From contig CBIHON010000064.1 in the NCBI GenBank assembly GCA_966211965.1, positions 1 to 21,803 on the forward strand: DNA of 21,803 nt, given 5' to 3'. The position numbers and the translations under genes are program-made. The notes under the pieces were generated by a model, which saw only the letters and a list, made by a program, of their open reading frames with translations, ran no database searches and was not told the DNA's origin. Source of the stretch: CBIHON01 sp966211965. GTDB taxonomy: Bacteria; Pseudomonadota; Gammaproteobacteria; Burkholderiales; Burkholderiaceae_D. Below, piece by piece: positions 21,754 through 21,803 of the stretch (position 1 is the stretch's first letter; each line of letters begins with the position of its first letter).

Positions 21754-21803
21754 TAGTGTCCTGTTCCGTAAATTCGTTGCATAAAAGATGACGAGAATCG
21801 CGC
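21754..21803 (+). mobile_element. Possible left end of an IS630-type element (truncated by window)
   Basis: After pmbA the sequence TAGTGTCCTGTTCCGTAAAT resembles the terminal repeats of IS630-family elements, which insert at TA dinucleotides. An ATG at 21788 opens a frame MTRIA that could start a transposase, since several IS630 transposases begin in a similar way. Only 50 bases are available, so this is tentative. Confidence 0.35.

Overview
The window reads as a chromosomal housekeeping segment of a betaproteobacterium, most likely of the family Oxalobacteraceae (Herbaspirillum/Herminiimonas/Collimonas-like). The reasons are the protein signatures (an EarP next to an EF-P carrying Arg32, MetG with a fused C-terminal tRNA-binding domain, a DarP/PmbA/MogA cluster), the moderately high GC, and the short GC-rich dispersed repeats. 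The family assignment is inference from sequence style; no database was searched.

Layout. 1-407: no intact gene, with a possible remnant of an IS66-type TnpB. 408-2983 (minus): metG followed by a GNAT acetyltransferase. 3164-4252 (plus): the Mrp/ApbC iron-sulfur carrier ATPase, divergent from metG. 4253-4867: a long stretch with no recognisable gene. 4868-6535: a secreted right-handed beta-helix protein that looks more AT-rich than its neighbours. 6862-8253: gltX, preceded by a terminator-like hairpin. 8318-8752: tRNA-Ala(GGC), then two identical tRNA-Glu(TTC) genes inside a tandem duplication, each with its own terminator. 8884-9228 (minus): a small DUF5684-like membrane protein. 9619-9894: HU. 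9992-11860: earP and efp. 11946-12977 (minus): a zinc-free NADP-dependent MDR oxidoreductase. 13263-13832: bactofilin. 14163-15032: purU. 15148-16566 (minus): a MocR-type GntR/aminotransferase regulator, divergent from a BenE-family transporter (16780-17988). 18065-18727 (minus): a carboxylesterase. 18984-20253 (minus): darP and mogA, overlapping. 20354-21724: pmbA/tldE. The last ~50 bases resemble the left end of an IS630-type element.

How the genes work together. Translation dominates: two aminoacyl-tRNA synthetases (MetG, GltX), three tRNA genes of which two are the substrate of GltX, the ribosome maturation factor DarP, and the EF-P/EarP pair in which EarP rhamnosylates EF-P at Arg32 so that it can rescue polyproline stalls. 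The MocR-BenE pair is a classical divergent regulator/transporter unit. Mrp, MogA, PurU and PmbA serve cofactor, one-carbon and peptide-maturation metabolism.

I do not see a defence system, CRISPR array or biosynthetic cluster. The parts most worth a second look are: a GC-rich dispersed repeat that occurs four times in this window and has been read into two essential-type proteins (the MetG linker and the MogA N-terminus); the terminator-like hairpin placed directly before gltX; the tRNA-Glu duplication with a compensatory base-pair change in its terminator; and the beta-helix gene with its unexplained upstream region.
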